64,000 nucleotides of DNA from Pollenia angustigena (lineage: Eukaryota > Arthropoda > Insecta > Diptera > Polleniidae). The notes beneath the pieces are model-generated. The model searched no databases and had not been told where the DNA came from. It saw only the letters and a program-made list of their open reading frames with translations. This document shows, piece after piece, positions 11,986 to 21,510 of the stretch; position 1 is the first letter of the stretch; the number at the start of each line of letters is the position of its first letter. The stretch lies in NCBI GenBank assembly GCA_930367215.1, contig OV884056.1, positions 319,330,709 through 319,394,708 on the forward strand, given 5' to 3'. Made by a program: the position numbers and the translations under genes.

Positions 11986-12234
11986 CTATACACACATGCC
12001 TGCTTCAATTGACGCATTGGAAGACAACATTGAAGCATTTATTCATGAGATACCGGCCGAAATGTTGGAAAGAGAAGGCCAAAATTGGACTAAGCGGATG
12101 GACCATTTGAGGCGCAGCCACGGTCAACATTTGCATGAAATAATCTTCAAACATTAAATTATATGGACCGTACTATCGATTCAAATAAATATTTCATGCA
12201 TTTTTCTGAATTTTATGTGTTTTTTTTAAACTTT

Positions 12235-12259
12235 CCTATATATATATATATATATATAA
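12235..12259. repeat. (TA)n microsatellite
   Basis: About ten TA units directly inside the right terminus of mariner-1. The sister mariner-1 has GGAAAGTTAAAA at the equivalent place, so the expansion is specific to this copy. Confidence 0.85.
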
Positions 12260-12274
12260 AATCACCCGATAGAA

Positions 12275-12335
12275 CATCTCGAGCAGCGCCGGGATCAAAC
12301 CGTCCACTATACCACCACTGCTGGTTAAGGATATA
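12275..12335 (-). mobile_element. SINE head fragment with box A and box B words
   Basis: On the minus strand, AGTGGTGGTATAGTGG (box A-like) is followed after a short gap by CGGTTTGATCCCGGCG (box B-like). The spacing is too short for a tRNA, so the anticodon region appears deleted. It is probably a decayed tRNA-derived SINE. Flanking mariner-1 directly abuts it. Confidence 0.4.
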
Positions 12336-12435
12336 AAACAGTACGATGATTAAATTATTTTAAATAAATTAAATTAAATTTTGGGCGGGAGTCCCTGGTT
12401 CCCGGGAAAATGATTTTTCATTCCCGGGAATCTAA

Positions 12436-12760
12436 AGCTGGAGGTCCATACCACGCGTTTTCGCCTCCACGCAGCGCATGCTTTTATAGCCTTACATGCG
12501 TTCTACGTTTCAAGTTACATGCAACGCTTTTTATGCAGCAGCAGCGCAAGTAAAAATAAAATTTAATTTGTCAAAATCAGCTGATTTGTTCGAACGCTGC
12601 TTGTGACGGTTACTAAAGTAGAAAGTAAACCTAGTTTTCGCCTCAAGGCATCTACGCTTTTGTGCATGTAACTTGCTACGTATAACTACACAGATTCTAC
12701 TTTTTTGACGGCTGCGTATGCTGCGAAAAAGCGAGTAACGCGTGGTGTGGACCTCCAGCT
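12436..12760. mobile_element. GC-rich MITE with 3-bp TSD (PIF/Harbinger-like)
   Basis: Left terminus AGCTGGAGGTCCATACCACG and right terminus CGTGGTGTGGACCTCCAGCT are inverted, and the flanks are TAA on both sides (12433-12435, 12761-12763), the 3-bp TWA-type TSD of PIF/Harbinger. Both arms carry GCATRCGCnGC words. Its GC content is visibly higher than its surroundings. No coding capacity. Confidence 0.8.
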
Positions 12761-12763
12761 TAA

Positions 12764-15380
12764 CAGTTGCAGGAAAACAAAAACCCTAATTTGAATACGA
12801 TCAGATGGGTTCATCGATTTTCGACAAAAAAAATTCACAAACTTGCGATTTTCCTGAGAAAAATGTTATGAAATTTTCTTAGAGAACGTGCTTTTCAATT
12901 TTTAAAACAAAACACTGCGTAATTTCCTACAAAAGAAACTTTTTTTTATAAAAAAACAAAAAGTAACAAAAATCTAAAAACAATACCGTGATGGGACAGA
13001 GACAAAAAGGCATTAAAAATAAATGTGAAAACATAAATATTCAACTTAATTACATTGAAATATTACATGAAAACATAAGAATTGAAATACAAGACAAGAC
13101 AAGACAATAAAACATAAACAACAACAAAAGAGCCCAAATAAAAACATACATTTTCATTAAGGACAACAATGACTTCGTACGAGTTAAAAAAAAGGACGAA
13201 AACGCGAAAAAAAAGAAACATAAATTTCATAAAATAGAGGATGAAAAAAAGATGCAATCGCGGTGCAAAACTCAAATACACAAATTTGAACTTTGATCTA
13301 ATGAGTGTCACAAGGATGAAGAATGAACAAAGAAAACTCGCACACATGTAAAAGGATAAAGAAAGTTGTAAAGAAAATTCCAAAATTTTTCCACAATTAA
13401 ATTTAAAATTTATGTTGGCAAACATTTACGCGTATTTTTTTTAACACAAAAAGGACAGACAGGACAGGACACACACGTTAAATGGGTTAGAAAACACACC
13501 AAAATAAATTTACATTCTCAAATGGGAATTGAATGACAAAATCCTTGACAAAGGCGAGAAGGGGTGTTTTAAAACGGATTAAAACTGTTGAATGGACATT
13601 TGCAAGAAATCACAGTTTATTTCTTTGATAAATGTCAAAATTTCGTGTTGCAACTGATTGATAGTGGCTGATATCATGAGCGAACGGGGACAGAATCAGA
13701 GTTACACACGCGCTTTGTTTGGCCACCGCTGTCCAGTTACATTGTGGTCAACTTTTCGTTGCCGTTCGTTGATGTTGGGGTAATTGTTGTAAAGGACACA
13801 AAAGTGATGTAGTGGTCAGTTTTGAGGACATTAAGTAAATTTGACACATGATGTATTGTTTTGTGTCCTGCCTGTTTGTTTAATCATTTTTTTTTTGTTA
13901 ATTCAGATTTTTTTTTAAGAAAATTTCCTGAAAATTGATGAGTTTGTGAGCTTTTGTTGGCAATTACGTTGAAAAATAATGATGAACCGGTAGCTATTAA
14001 GGCAGTTGATCACGTAATAAACTTGAAATGCACGTTTTCATGACATCTATTTTTGTACATAATTATAAATTTTAATTTTTGAATACATGCGAAAGATTCT
14101 TGAGTTTTGTGAGAAATTTCAATTTTTCTTCATGCGTCTCAAAGGACATGTGCAATAATTGTTACGCTTGTTACCCTTCCGCTCACTCTGTTTTACTTGT
14201 ATTTTGTCATTTGCTGCTAAAATACAACATTTAACTATTCCTTCATGGGATAGAGAGATGGCATGGAAGGTTGCCAGTTTGAATTGGCAGGGTAGGATAC
14301 GATTTAGTTCAAGAAAGGCGACAAAAAAAACCCCGAAAATAAAATATCACCAATATATTTGTTGTTTTTCCATCAACAATATGTTTTCAGGAAATATGTT
14401 CAAGGTCTTTTTTTCCACTTTGTATTTACTTTCTTAGTTGATTTCTCCAAAAACTTAAACAGGGGAAGTTTTACCTTTGACAACCTTTAAAAAAAAAATC
14501 AAAACTTTAGACAACTTGTATGTGTGTCTTAGATTTCCTTCTACACCATCAAATAAAATACATTCTAGTTTATTTCTTTTGCTCCTTTTTCGGTTTTAAT
14601 TTGCATAAGTTCGCATTTAAAAAATTTCAAAGTAAATATTTTGTATTATTGGGTTGCTAAGCTGCATGTGTTCAATAAATGGTTTAGTTTCATTTTAAAT
14701 TGTTTTCCCACCAAAAGACTGACACAGGCAGACAGACACTGAGGAAAAACCATTTTTAATTTTAATGCCACCCCATGTGAGTTTCGACTAAAGTTTTCTT
14801 CGAAAGGTGTTCAAGGGAAAAGGTGTTCAAAAATCATCTTTAGTTTGTTCACATGCATTTATGAATATTGATGAAATATTTTCTTCATTCTCGTTCGAAT
14901 GTCTACTCATGAGGAACTATTAAAATGCACAAAGAGATACAAATTGCCTCAAACACGTTTCCAAGTCTAAGATGAGAATCTTTCAAAGTGAAACTTAAAA
15001 AAAAATCAATACAAAATGTGGTGGAAATTATAATTAATCCAATTATTGACATCTTTTAATGTTCGTGAATTTGAAAATGTTTTGATGAAATAACATTTAA
15101 GGACATGTTTAAAGACAGAAAATACAAGATACATAAGTAACAAAAGGCTGTGTAAGGAACTGATGTGTTATATAAAAATTTGTAAAAAGAAAATATTCTT
15201 CAAGTTGGTTGTTGCATTTGCAATCACGTTTAGATTTTCCACGAAAATCAAAAGATTTTGAAAAACTGGTAAGATGTTAATTTTTTACCACTAAACTGAA
15301 CCAAATCACGTAGCAAATGTCATAGAAAACGTAGGAAATCGCTAAACTAAAAGAAACTTTCAACCGATTTTTTTTATTCA
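12764..15380. other. No gene found; AT-rich spacer
   Basis: Low-complexity A-rich block at 12900-13500 with many AAAACA and GACAAGACAAGACA words. A 120-codon minus-strand frame (13063-13425) here is an F/L/V-rich translation of A-rich DNA with no motif. CCCTA at 12784-12788 may be an orphan hAT end. From 13600 to 15380 I see no repeat partner and no coding signal. Confidence 0.55.
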
Positions 15381-15382
15381 AA

Positions 15383-15960
15383 ACAAGTTAACGTGCTATA
15401 TTCGGCTATCCGCAATTTATATACCCTTCACCATGGTGCGATAAGAACAGAAAGTTACATAAATACCGTTCTTAAGATGTAAATTAAATTTGTACCACGC
15501 TCACTTATCCAATACATTATGTCGGATGCTGTAACTTGATAACCAAAATGCTTGTACCTAATTTGGAAATATTGGCTCCTGCCATTTTCCAGGTGTAAGA
15601 AAAAAACATAAAAAAACACAATGGGTTTATGGGTAAAATTAGAGGCATTCGTAGTTTTTTGCTCATATCTCAGCCACTTGTGGACCAATAAGGCCGAAAT
15701 TCAATAGCAAGCAATTCTGGACTATATGTGACATAAATATGTAAACACCTGGTCAACATAATTTCTAGGACATTTGAAAAACTAATTTCAACGGACACAC
15801 GAACATACAGACATCGTTAAATCAATTTCGCTACTAAAAAGGACACAGAATATACATATACACTTTATAAGGTCTACAATCAATATTGTAAAAATAACAA
15901 ATCGAATGGCAAACTTATATACACCCATTTACCGTCCGTGAAGGGTTTACAAATTACGGT
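15383..15960. repeat. TTCGGC-hairpin repeat family, copy 1
   Basis: It starts with AACAAGTTAACGTGCTATATTCGGC and continues with TTATATACCCTTCACCATGG. The block TTTTTTGCTCATATCTCAGCC, then ACTTGTGGACCAATAAGGCC, recurs in shorter form at 55285-55385. Related ends lie at 45770-46075 and 53037-53670. These are interspersed repeats found here at four loci; I cannot name the superfamily from sequence alone. Confidence 0.6.
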
Positions 15961-16431
15961 TAAAGAATTAGAGATGGGAGTTTTACTTTTTTTAATTCAA
16001 TGGGAAATTTCTGCCTTTTTGGCGGTAAAAATTAAAATGCAGACATTTTAAAATTTCCTTCTCTACAAATGTACACATGTTCAGACCTAACATCTATAAA
16101 ACCGCTATCTGCTCGTTTTTTCGCTTATAGCCCGCGGTACTCACTCATATCAGTCGTAAAATATCCTTTCTCTTGTAGTTCAGTAATTGTGCCTAACGTT
16201 TCTCTTAAACTATCTTGTAATCAGGAAAAGTCATTTGGTCACATACAATAATATTATAATATTATAGCAATCCTGAATTTCAGCACTCTGAAGATAATAT
16301 CTGCAGATACCCCTTTTGATTGTCCCGATGCGTGTCGTGACCGATATCAAATTCGATATTTTAAAGGCAGATCAACCTTTAGCTAGACTATTTACCTCTT
16401 CGTTACTGTCAGAGTAAAGACCTTTAGATAG

Positions 16432-16439
16432 CTTATAGT
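16432..16439. repeat. hAT target-site duplication, left (CTTATAGT)
   Basis: Exact 8-bp repeat with 17673-17680, flanking the hAT inserted in the LINE relic. Confidence 0.95.
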
Positions 16440-17672
16440 CAGGGTTACCGTTGGAAATTTTCGAAAAGGGTCACAAAAAGGGGATTTTCCAGAAAAAGGG
16501 GTCAAAAAAAGGGTATTTCAATAAAAAAAGGGTCATGTTTTTTATAAGCAGTATTTCCCATAATAATGAACATAATAAGACCAAGTTTTTTTATAAGCAA
16601 ACAAAAAAATAATATTTCAGGTAGGAAGTGCTCAAAAAACTTAATCCTGTTTTAAACACCTGACAAAAAGTTTATTCTTTATCATTTTAGCTAATTTTTT
16701 CACACTTTTTATGTAATTTTCCGATTTAGCGATGTCAAATAAATTTTAGTGTTTGTTTTAAACTAGATGACCCGTGCGAATATTTCGCACCGTTAGTTGT
16801 CATTTTTGTAACATAAAATGAAAATAATTAATAGAAATTTTAGTCACTTCAATACATTTTAAAATGTAATTTTTATCAATGAAAATATTAATTATTCAAT
16901 TTCTAATTATTTTTCATCATTAGTGTTAGAAATAAGCTTTAAAATGAGATATCATTCATTATATATGGTGATGATTTTGCTATCGTTCGCGAATTGTAAC
17001 CATTTTCTCGATTAAAGCGATTTTTTCCTGTAAGTGTCAGATTTTTTAAAGCTTTTACGATTTTTAATAAATAATAGACTTTGCTATCATACCGCTGTTA
17101 CCAAATATTTGGGAATTTCCGCTAATTGAGCAATTTTTACCTCTTGTTTTCATTCCTGTTAGGGCACTCTCAACACTGTCGATTCAAAAGGGGGCGAAAG
17201 GTGCAATACCTTTTGCCATTATTAAGGGCGAATTTTTTTGAACAAAACATGCCACTGTTTAAGAGAGCAAAACACCGAATTGCATTTTTTTAATAAAATG
17301 TCAAATTTTTGTTTTAAAAAGAAACCACCGTAAAAAATAACAAATATATATACATATGAGCTATGTGTGCTTTTAGGGAAATTGTACTTTACTATCAAGA
17401 ACCAAGGAGAAGAAAGCATGGAATTGTAAGTTTACACTTTGAGTCTGTTCCACATCAAGCAATGCTTATTTGGAAAACTTTTGTTTAGCACTTCTGTTCC
17501 GCAGTTTTGACAAAAAACAAAATGTAAGAGCTATTTCCAAAAAAGGGTCAAAAAGTGTCACAAAATGGGTGATAATGATACAAAAGTATAATTTAAAAAA
17601 AGGGTCATAAAAGGTATCAACACCGTCGAAAAAGGGTCAAATTGATACTTTAGTATCACAACGGTAACGCTG
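16440..17672. mobile_element. Non-autonomous hAT nested in a LINE relic
   Basis: Termini CAGGGTTACCG and CGGTAACGCTG are inverted with one mismatch, start with the hAT-type CAGnG, and are flanked by the exact 8-bp TSD CTTATAGT. Words of the form AAAAAGGGTCA recur in the same orientation at both subtermini (16470-16530 and 17540-17640), about eight times. A minus-strand Helitron end lies inside at 16763. There is no transposase frame. Confidence 0.93.
16763..16800 (-). mobile_element. Helitron 3' end (minus strand) inside a hAT
   Basis: On the minus strand GTGCGAAATATTCGCAC forms a 7-bp stem with a 3-nt loop, followed by GGGTCATCTAG and then T. A hairpin about 10 nt before CTRR, inserted before T, is the diagnostic Helitron 3' terminus. 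The complete Helitron at 50906-51622 ends CGGGTCAGCTAG in the same way. I could not fix the 5' TC end; it should lie between 16800 and about 17500 on the plus-strand map. Confidence 0.7.
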
Positions 17673-18162
17673 CTTATAGTGAATAAAGAGTTATTACATT
17701 CCCGTACTAGAATAAAGAAGGTTAACTACGATAAGTGCCACTTGACTGTTAAAAATTTTTAGGTTTTTCCACGGGTATCTCCGCCATGTTGTAAGCTGCA
17801 CGCAAGTCAATTCTTATTGCCAATATTTATGCTTCAAATATGGTGGCTTCGTCGGGCAGATGGTATGAGTTGCTGATTTTAAGTTTCTCTAAGCACACAC
17901 CAGCACCCACTCCGTAGATCATTGTACCCCCTGTAACGTCAAAACCGACCACTACGTTCCTATCTCTTCAGAACAATCTGAAAAGGGAATATCACCCTAT
18001 CGGATTATTTGAACTCTATCTGAGATATGGTGTAATCCATGGGTATCTTAATTTATAATTTGTTATGTTTTTGTTTTCCAAAGAAATAAATATTTTTTTT
18101 TAAATAAACAGGGTGGCGTTAAAGTAACGTTATATTTAACAAGTGAACATTATATTTATTAA

Positions 18163-18586
18163 GTGGGTGAAGATAAATACGCCGAGTTAAATATGTTTTA
18201 TGACGTAAAACGTTACGTTATTAAAAACGTAGCTGAGCTACGCGTAGGTTAGAAAAAATGGCTAAATTCCTTATACAAAATAGCAGTATCGATATTAACG
18301 CTCAAAGTAGGGAATATGTTTATGAGGATTTTGTGTGGAACATGTTTATGAGGATTTGAGAATTTTTTAAAAAAAGAAAAATTTTGCTTGAAGATTACGA
18401 AAGTAGAGTTAATCACCTCTTATTTGATTCCCCTCCCGTCCCGTAATCTTTTTTGGTTCGGCCGCAATTGAAAAAATGTCTCCCATACACACCGCTCAAA
18501 ATTAAGAAAAAAATTAAAAAAAAACGTAGCTACGCGTAGCTGAAATACGTAGCTGAGCTACGCGTAGCTGATTTATCTTCACCCAC
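18163..18586. mobile_element. MITE with ACGTAGCTGAGCTACGCGT palindromes
   Basis: Ends GTGGGTGAAGATAAAT and ATTTATCTTCACCCAC are perfect inverted repeats of 16 bp. Near both ends lie the unusual self-complementary words GTAGCTGAGCTAC and CTACGCGTAG (18226-18250; 18523-18570, about three units). The flanks are AT-rich and similar (ATTTATTA, ATATTTATT), so the TSD length is not clear. The 424-bp interior has no coding frame. Confidence 0.8.
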
Positions 18587-18861
18587 ATATATTTATTTAT
18601 GTTTTGTTGTTGTTCATTAAACAAATTATACCGTAATTTATACGCCAACATGTACAAATATTCCTTAGTTTTCAGAGATTTTAAGGGTACGTTACACTAT
18701 CGCACAAGACTATCGTATTTTGTGGGAACACAACCCTGTCATTATGAGTGGTTATTGTTTTTTGAAAATTTTTACACAATAATTAGATGTAACGTGTACA
18801 ACGGCCTTTAACGGGGATGTTGAAACGAGGTCCTAAATTTCGGAGTTTCTTGCTTCCAAAG

Positions 18862-19444
18862 CAGTCAACGAAAATAAATATCGCTTTTTAGTGTTCGTTT
18901 CGGTAGATTTTTGGAAACACAAACGCTAAAAGTGATTGTGTAGAAAATCATTAAAAAATAAATTTTCCCTTTTTGTCATCTTTCGAAATAATACTGTTTT
19001 TATCCAACTCAACAAAATGATGAGAACATTAAATTCCGTTCGAGTTTAAAAAAAAAATCACAAACTTTATTGTGTTCGTTTCGGCTCATTAATGTTCGTC
19101 CCTTTTGGCTGGTAAAAAACCAAACATTTTTTACAAAAACAAAAAGCCAGCAAAATAATTTTAAACAAACAAAACATATACACACAAGCTTTTCGTGCTG
19201 CGGTCGTTGCTTAAATTTTTTGTTTGTTTATTTCTTTATCAATGTAAAAAAAAGAAACATTATAGAACATTAAAATATAATGTTTGTATACAGTATCACT
19301 ACAATTGTTCTGTTTTTTAACGAAGAACAGAACACTATACGGTATTGAGGGTTGTGTTCGTCTACACAAACACTAAAAAAAAGATATCGTTCCTGGGAGT
19401 GTGAGCCGAACGCTTAAAAATGTTCTGTTTATTTTCGAACAATG
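18862..19444. mobile_element. hAT MITE family hM1, copy 1 (decayed)
   Basis: It shares its full-length internal sequence with 33442-33985 and 60201-60799, for example ATCGCTTTTTAGTGTTCGTTTCGG, the motif CCCTTTTGGCTGGTAAA, and TTTTTTAACGAAGAACAGAAC. The termini are CAGTCAACGAAAATAAA and TTTATTTTCGAACAATG, decayed from CAGTGTTCGAAAATAAA. The expected 8-bp TSD is only 5/8 matched, consistent with an older insertion. Confidence 0.82.
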
Positions 19445-19553
19445 GTTAAAAGTGACTGCGTATTGTTTTTTTTCAGTAGCAAAACATTTGTATGTGAGTG
19501 TACATTACACTGGTTTACAGCCAAAAAAAAATACCAAGAACGCCACATGCCTA

Positions 19554-19818
19554 GATAAGTTAATTGGGACCTCCTGAACACGAAAAACGCTGTAATTTTT
19601 ATTTTCCTAAGTACCGTTTTTTAGATAACGGTACTTTTGTGTTTTTCGGTGTATGGTCCCACTCAAACCCAACCAAAAAGTCCGATCGAAAAAAATGGCA
19701 TATCGTTGGAAAGGTAATTGAATGCCTTTTCCGTCGATATGCTGAAAATTTTTAACTGATAAGAAATGATAACTGATTACAGCGGTTTTCGTGTTCAGGA
19801 GGTCCCAATTAACTTATC
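19554..19818. mobile_element. MITE with 43-bp near-perfect inverted repeats, TA TSD
   Basis: The left arm begins GATAAGTTAATTGGGACC and the right arm is its complement ending GGTCCCAATTAACTTATC. The arms match at 42 of 43 positions by eye. TA flanks both sides (19552-19553, 19819-19820), which points to Tc1/mariner-type transposition. An internal GTACCGTT/AACGGTAC hairpin sits at about 19611-19634. It lies 10 bp from IR-A copy 2. The low arm divergence suggests it is young. Confidence 0.88.
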
Positions 19819-19828
19819 TAAAGGAAAC

Positions 19829-20525
19829 CTGTTCCCATGTTCTGTAACTATAGTGAGAACTTCTGGCATCGAAAAGATGTGAAACAAAATATTCCATCGT
19901 TTCTCGAAAGAAGTGAGTCTGTAACTCATGTCGAAAACTATCAAAAGAGATTACGTCGTTACGTTATAAATCGAAGCCGATATGACATTGCAGACGTTGA
20001 GAACGCCACTAACACATATCGTTGACGACGACCAAAATTTACTAAAATTCAAAATTTTTCAACGACGGCGGCGAAAATACAACCGTCGGCTTTACCAAAT
20101 AATGTAACGTGCGACTTTAATGTTTGTTGTTTGGAAACGAACTTTGAAAACATTCATATATTTTATAAAAATGTTAAAAGCAAAATAATTAAAACAAAAA
20201 AGAACAAAATATTAATTTTATTATTCTTTGTATTTGCATTTTTATTTGTATTTTAGTGTTAAAATTTTTTCACGCCCCATTTTCATTCGTGAGTTTATTT
20301 GACAGTTCAAAGCGGGAACTCTTCTCACAAAAATGTTACAGACACACTTTTTCTGTAAATTGGCGAGTAATTTCCTTACGTGACAGCTTGTACTCGCCAA
20401 AAAAGTTACAGACACAGTTTAGTGAGAAAAACCGCTGTTTGTTTCAATATATGGCATTTTTGTTTCATTTCACACATTTCAATCGAAAAGTTTCTCGACG
20501 CGAGAGTTACAGAACATGGGCACTG
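19829..20525 (-). mobile_element. IR-A element, copy 2 (opposite strand)
   Basis: Reverse complement of 32-764 over nearly its whole length. Shared landmarks are GTTACAGACACA words, GCGGGAACT, TCAAAAGAGATTACGTCGTTACG, and both TGTTCTGTAAC termini. Relative to copy 1 it lacks the poly-A run. The two copies are about 19 kb apart and inverted, so together they could pair as a very large stem. Confidence 0.82.
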
Positions 20526-20580
20526 GGTGCAAATGTCTCCAAGTCACTAGTTTTGTCGATTGTTTTAGTGACATCGTTAA

Positions 20581-21230
20581 AGTAGTGTCTACACTACACT
20601 AGATATGCCACTATATTTGCCTTTTATACACACAAATTGTATCAATAACAATAGAGTAGTATAATTCCTTTTAAAGTTAAAGCAATATTAAAAAAAAAAT
20701 ATTGTTATGAATTCGTATCCGTACCGTATTCGTACCAAAAGAGTAGACTAGATTTACTAAAATTTACTAGTAATTCTCTGGTTGCAATGTCTACGTATGT
20801 TCTCAAAGGAACTACCTAGTCAGTTCTACCAACGCCAGTAGTAGATTTCCAATGACACGCACATGTTAAATGTCTATTGTAAGTTACATTGCCTGGGGTA
20901 TAATAAGTCACTAGCACTGAACACTGTCAATAGTGAATCAATACAGATTCACTAGAAACATTTCCTGCAGGGTATATATCGATATATTTATATATGAATA
21001 GCATAAGTATATGTATATCTGGAAAACCACAATTTTTTACATATTTATAGTAACCATGTTATGTAGCAACCGCAATAACATTATGTTGCAACTGCAATAC
21101 TTAGTCATTACAATAAAATCCTTAGTTAATTACAATACAGAAACATTTAATTCTGATCAATCATAATTAGGCGGCTCATTGACATAAAATTTTTAATATA
21201 TAAAAGAAAAAAATTTTATCAATTATTTAG
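20581..21230. other. No gene found
   Basis: AT-rich spacer with ACTAGT-rich words at 20600-20960 (ACACTAGAT, AGACTAGATT, GTCACTAG) but no repeat structure I can bound. Confidence 0.5.
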
Positions 21231-21284
21231 GCATTGAAAGTTTGTCATTAAATTAAGCCTAATAACTAATTTCTCCGATGTAAC

Positions 21285-21510
21285 TGAGTTGTCGCACTGA
21301 TGACATTTGTTATTAAACTGACTCCAATTTGTCATTTTGTGATGATGTGTCATCCCATTGATGACATAATTTCACCTGATGACAATTTGGCCAAGTGATG
21401 ACTTACAGTAAAGAATAGTGCCATGGTGTCAAAAACGAAGACACTTGTCATAGTTCTGATGCCAAAATTCATCAGCGTTATGATACCTCCTCTATCAGTG
21501 TCACAGAATA
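21285..21510. repeat. Cluster of TGATGACA words
   Basis: Within about 130 bp the words TGATGACATTT, GTGATGATGTGTCATC, TGATGACATAATTT, TGATGACAATTT and TGATGACTTA occur, together with related TGTCAT complements. This may be a degenerate short-period repeat or clustered protein-binding sites. No terminal repeats bound it. Confidence 0.45.

Larger units (their letters stand above)
9921..12157 (+). pseudogene. mariner-1 transposase remnant
   Basis: A mariner transposase normally has two helix-turn-helix motifs followed by a DDD catalytic domain of about 340-350 residues. Here one sees the first HTH (LTNEQRLQIIEFYYQ), then an in-frame internal deletion. The first catalytic Asp region is present as FSDEAHFW, followed by VTVWCGLWAGGIIGPYFF and VNGERYREMISNFF. 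Next comes a degraded second-Asp block in which the expected QQDGATCHTA reads as NKTVSHAT in frame, so the second catalytic Asp is lost. The end (DALEDNIEAFIHEIPAEML) lies beyond the hAT insertion. Stop codons follow KQNCRF and MHPE. It cannot make active enzyme. Confidence 0.9.
9809..12269 (+). mobile_element. mariner-1, internally deleted copy split by a hAT
   Basis: Terminal repeats TCGGGTGATTTT (9809) and AAAATCACCCGA (ending 12269) are flanked by TA dinucleotides, the Tc1/mariner TSD. Transposase starts at ATG 9921 with MNRLTNEQRLQIIEFYYQN. After VHREL it jumps straight to FSDEAHFWLNGYVNKQNC, so the paired-domain C-half and the spacer to the catalytic domain are deleted. Frameshifts follow. 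The last exon-like segment resumes after the nested hAT and ends at a stop near 12157 (REGQNWTKRMDHLRRSHGQ). A (TA)n microsatellite sits at about 12235-12258, close to the right end. A sister copy lies at 36866-37552. Confidence 0.92.
16050..18060 (-). pseudogene. Non-LTR retrotransposon ORF2 fragment, split by a hAT
   Basis: On the minus strand, from about 17990, translation gives VVGFDVTGGTMIYGVGAGVC, then ISNSYHLPDEATIFEA. This is an RNase H domain whose leading D-G-S position has decayed. After the hAT at 16440-17672 the frame resumes with the SNEEVNSLAK segment (about 16410), in correct order for RNase H, and then a decayed C-terminal region to about 16060. It resembles R1/Jockey-type elements and differs from the copy at 8240-9240. 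Several stops make it inactive. Confidence 0.72.

Noticed and set aside
7587..12788. One very large hAT running from TAGGG at 7587 to CCCTA at 12788
   Set aside because: Both ends look hAT-like and have CCCGGG words, but the terminal repeats differ and the flanking 8-mers (TAAAGTGG, ATTTGAAT) do not match.
13063..13425. 120-codon minus-strand open frame
   Set aside because: The composition is that of translated A-rich low-complexity DNA (F, L, V, Y runs), with no domain and no homologous copy in the window.
21285..21510. CRISPR-like array from the TGATGACA words
   Set aside because: Repeats are short, unevenly spaced and degenerate, and the sequence context is an animal genome.
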